Of a stretch of DNA of 16,990 nt, positions 15,988 to 16,990 are shown in pieces; position 1 is the first letter of the stretch, and each line of letters starts with the position of its first letter. The notes under the pieces were generated by a model, which was not told the DNA's origin, did not search any database, and saw nothing but the letters and a program-made list of their open reading frames with translations. This stretch comes from Kofleriaceae bacterium (GTDB taxonomy: Bacteria > Myxococcota_A > Polyangia > Haliangiales > Haliangiaceae): assembly GCA_024642805.1 (NCBI GenBank), contig JAHEAK010000028.1:1-16990 (forward strand), given 5' to 3'. The position numbers were made by a program, and so were the translations under genes.

Positions 15988-16880
15988 GGCCGCTGTGGGG
16001 CCAGCGTCGCGGGATACTCGACGTTGGCCTCCAGATGTAGATGATCCGAATGTGACTTTGGATCGTTGTCTGGACTGAGCACCAGACGAAAGCGCTCACT
16101 CTGATTGACCAGAGTCTCGACGCGCTTGAGAAAGCTGCCGCCATGGTAGTCATTGGCGACCTTGTGGATGGTGCCATCGAGTTCCTCGACCTCAAAGACG
16201 TCCACGGCCAAGCCATAGGAATGCCGGCTCAGACTGCGCTTCTGCTTGCCGCCGACGATGGCGCGCCGATAGTTGTAGATGCTGGAAAAGCGCAGGGTCT
16301 TGACTCCTGCCTCAGCCAGAACCGGTGCCACCTGCGTGAGGGCGAGCGCCAGATGGCAATCGATGACGAATGGCGGCTTGCGAAAGGTCGGAGCCAGCCC
16401 GATGGCGGCAAAGCGCATCGACGGCACGTAGATGGGCGTTGCAACCCCGCGCGAGAAGGGAGCGCGTTTGAACTCGACCTGCAGCTCGGCCAAGGCCACC
16501 TTGCACTGCTCGCCTTGCGCCTTCATCTCTGGGCTTGGCGGCCACTGCCAGCCTGGCGGTCGATTGGCTCGGCGCGTGCGCTGTGCTCGTCGGCGGGTGC
16601 GTGCTCGTTGCCGAGCCTTGCGCGTGCGTGTCCGCTTGCCCGCGCGTGCTCGCTTGCTGGCCTTGCCTGGCGTGCTGGTCTTGCCTGGCGTGCTGGCCTT
16701 GCCTGGCGTCTTCGACCTTGCTGACCTCTTCGGCGTTGCTGGCGTGCTGGTCTTGGCGTCGCCAGTCTTAAGCGCGCTCTGCGATTGTCGCTCGGCCGGT
16801 TCGCTAGCAGCGTGACTTGGCAGGCCAAGGCCGCACAGCGAGGCGCAGACACAAGCCGCCAGGTGCTGCTGCCAGCGCAT
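15984..16880 (-). CDS. Exported extensin-like / M15-fold protein with basic linker
   Basis: 298 residues with a signal peptide (MRWQQHLAAC, cleavage near SHAA/SEP). Residues about 45-110 form a low-complexity linker: TPGKAS-type hexapeptides (about 58-76) and then a very Arg/Lys-rich stretch (about 76-107). Residues about 118-290 match the extensin-like C-terminal family, with the paired cysteines Cys126 and Cys175, and carry metal-site motifs of the M15/LAS peptidase fold: SRHSYGLAVDV (His220, Asp227) and HSDHLH (His280/His282). It is probably a periplasmic or surface cell-wall-associated protein, possibly a zinc peptidase acting on peptidoglycan; activity is not established for the extensin-like family. 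The gene is convergent with gnd and the stops overlap. Upstream (16881-16990) is non-coding with short GC-rich repeats. Confidence 0.8.
   Translation of the reverse strand: MRWQQHLAACVCASLCGLGLPSHAASEPAERQSQSALKTGDAKTSTPATPKRSARSKTPGKASTPGKTSTPGKASKRARAGKRTRTRKARQRARTRRRAQRTRRANRPPGWQWPPSPEMKAQGEQCKVALAELQVEFKRAPFSRGVATPIYVPSMRFAAIGLAPTFRKPPFVIDCHLALALTQVAPVLAEAGVKTLRFSSIYNYRRAIVGGKQKRSLSRHSYGLAVDVFEVEELDGTIHKVANDYHGGSFLKRVETLVNQSERFRLVLSPDNDPKSHSDHLHLEANVEYPATLAPQRP
16662..16715 (-). repeat. Three 18-bp coding repeats (TPGKAS-type hexapeptides)
   Basis: Plus-strand units CTTGCCTGGCGTGCTGGT or close variants begin at 16662, 16680 and 16698; the third diverges at its end. On the coding strand they specify hexapeptides of the form K(A/T)STPG in the linker of the extensin-like protein. 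Confidence 0.8.
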
Positions 16881-16906
16881 GCCCTACTATGGCACCGAAG
16901 CCCCCA

Positions 16907-16949
16907 GAGCGGGAGCCCCTGAGCGGGAGCTCCCAGAGAGCGGGAGCCC
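16907..16949. repeat. Three GAGCGGGAGCYC direct repeats upstream of the extensin-like gene
   Basis: Copies at 16907-16918, 16921-16932 and 16938-16949. The middle copy lies in a perfect 10-base palindrome GGGAGCTCCC (16925-16934). They lie in the last 110 bases, upstream of the minus-strand ATG at 16880, where no gene is seen. They could be operator sites, part of a dispersed GC-rich repeat, or a hairpin; sequence alone does not decide. Confidence 0.6.
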
Positions 16950-16990
16950 GGCGTCTCAAGTGCTGGGGACTGCTAGCAACCCTCGCGAAC

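Overview
The window is about 60-65% GC and densely coded on both strands, with no intergenic gap over about 175 bases. The gene content suggests a Gram-negative, delta-proteobacterial lineage of the Myxococcota/Bradymonadota type: very large outer-membrane and lipoprotein genes, a TPR protein fused to a metallopeptidase, a eukaryotic-type Ser/Thr kinase-like protein with a repetitive tail, and many conserved proteins without a known role. This placement is an inference from gene style; there is no rRNA or other marker here. No tRNA, rRNA, CRISPR, transposase, integrase or phage gene was seen.

Left part (1-7405, all minus strand): four genes read leftward. In transcription order they are a small two-helix membrane protein (7405-6896), an exported CsgG/FlgO-like protein with a C-terminal membrane hairpin (6888-6136), a lipoprotein of the alpha/beta-hydrolase (bacterial lipase) type (6114-4171), and a giant exported multidomain protein (4053 to beyond the left edge). 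The last has carboxypeptidase-regulatory-like, DUF11-like, SdrD-B-like, FlgD-like and OmpA-like peptidoglycan-binding modules, and what looks like the beginning of an outer-membrane barrel. The first three genes are closely spaced and probably one transcription unit. The giant gene is separated by 117 bases and has a promoter-like sequence directly in front of it. Together they look like a cell-envelope locus.

Middle (7406-12178): a divergent gene encodes an exported TPR protein with a gluzincin-type peptidase-MA domain. Its 5' end carries four 18-bp tandem repeats that reiterate the start codon. It converges, with a 4-base stop-codon overlap, on a minus-strand gene for a Ser/Thr kinase-like protein. 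The catalytic loop of that protein lacks the HRD aspartate, so it is probably a pseudokinase. Its C-terminal tail is an array of 17-residue STVMGG-type repeats.

Right part (12179-16990): divergent from the kinase-like gene is a compact zwf-pgl-gnd operon, encoding the complete oxidative pentose phosphate branch from glucose-6-phosphate to ribulose-5-phosphate with two NADPH-forming steps. The genes overlap, which suggests translational coupling. gnd converges, again with a 4-base stop overlap, on a minus-strand gene for an exported extensin-like/M15-fold protein with a strongly arginine/lysine-rich linker. The last 110 bases hold a small cluster of GAGCGGGAGC repeats upstream of that gene.
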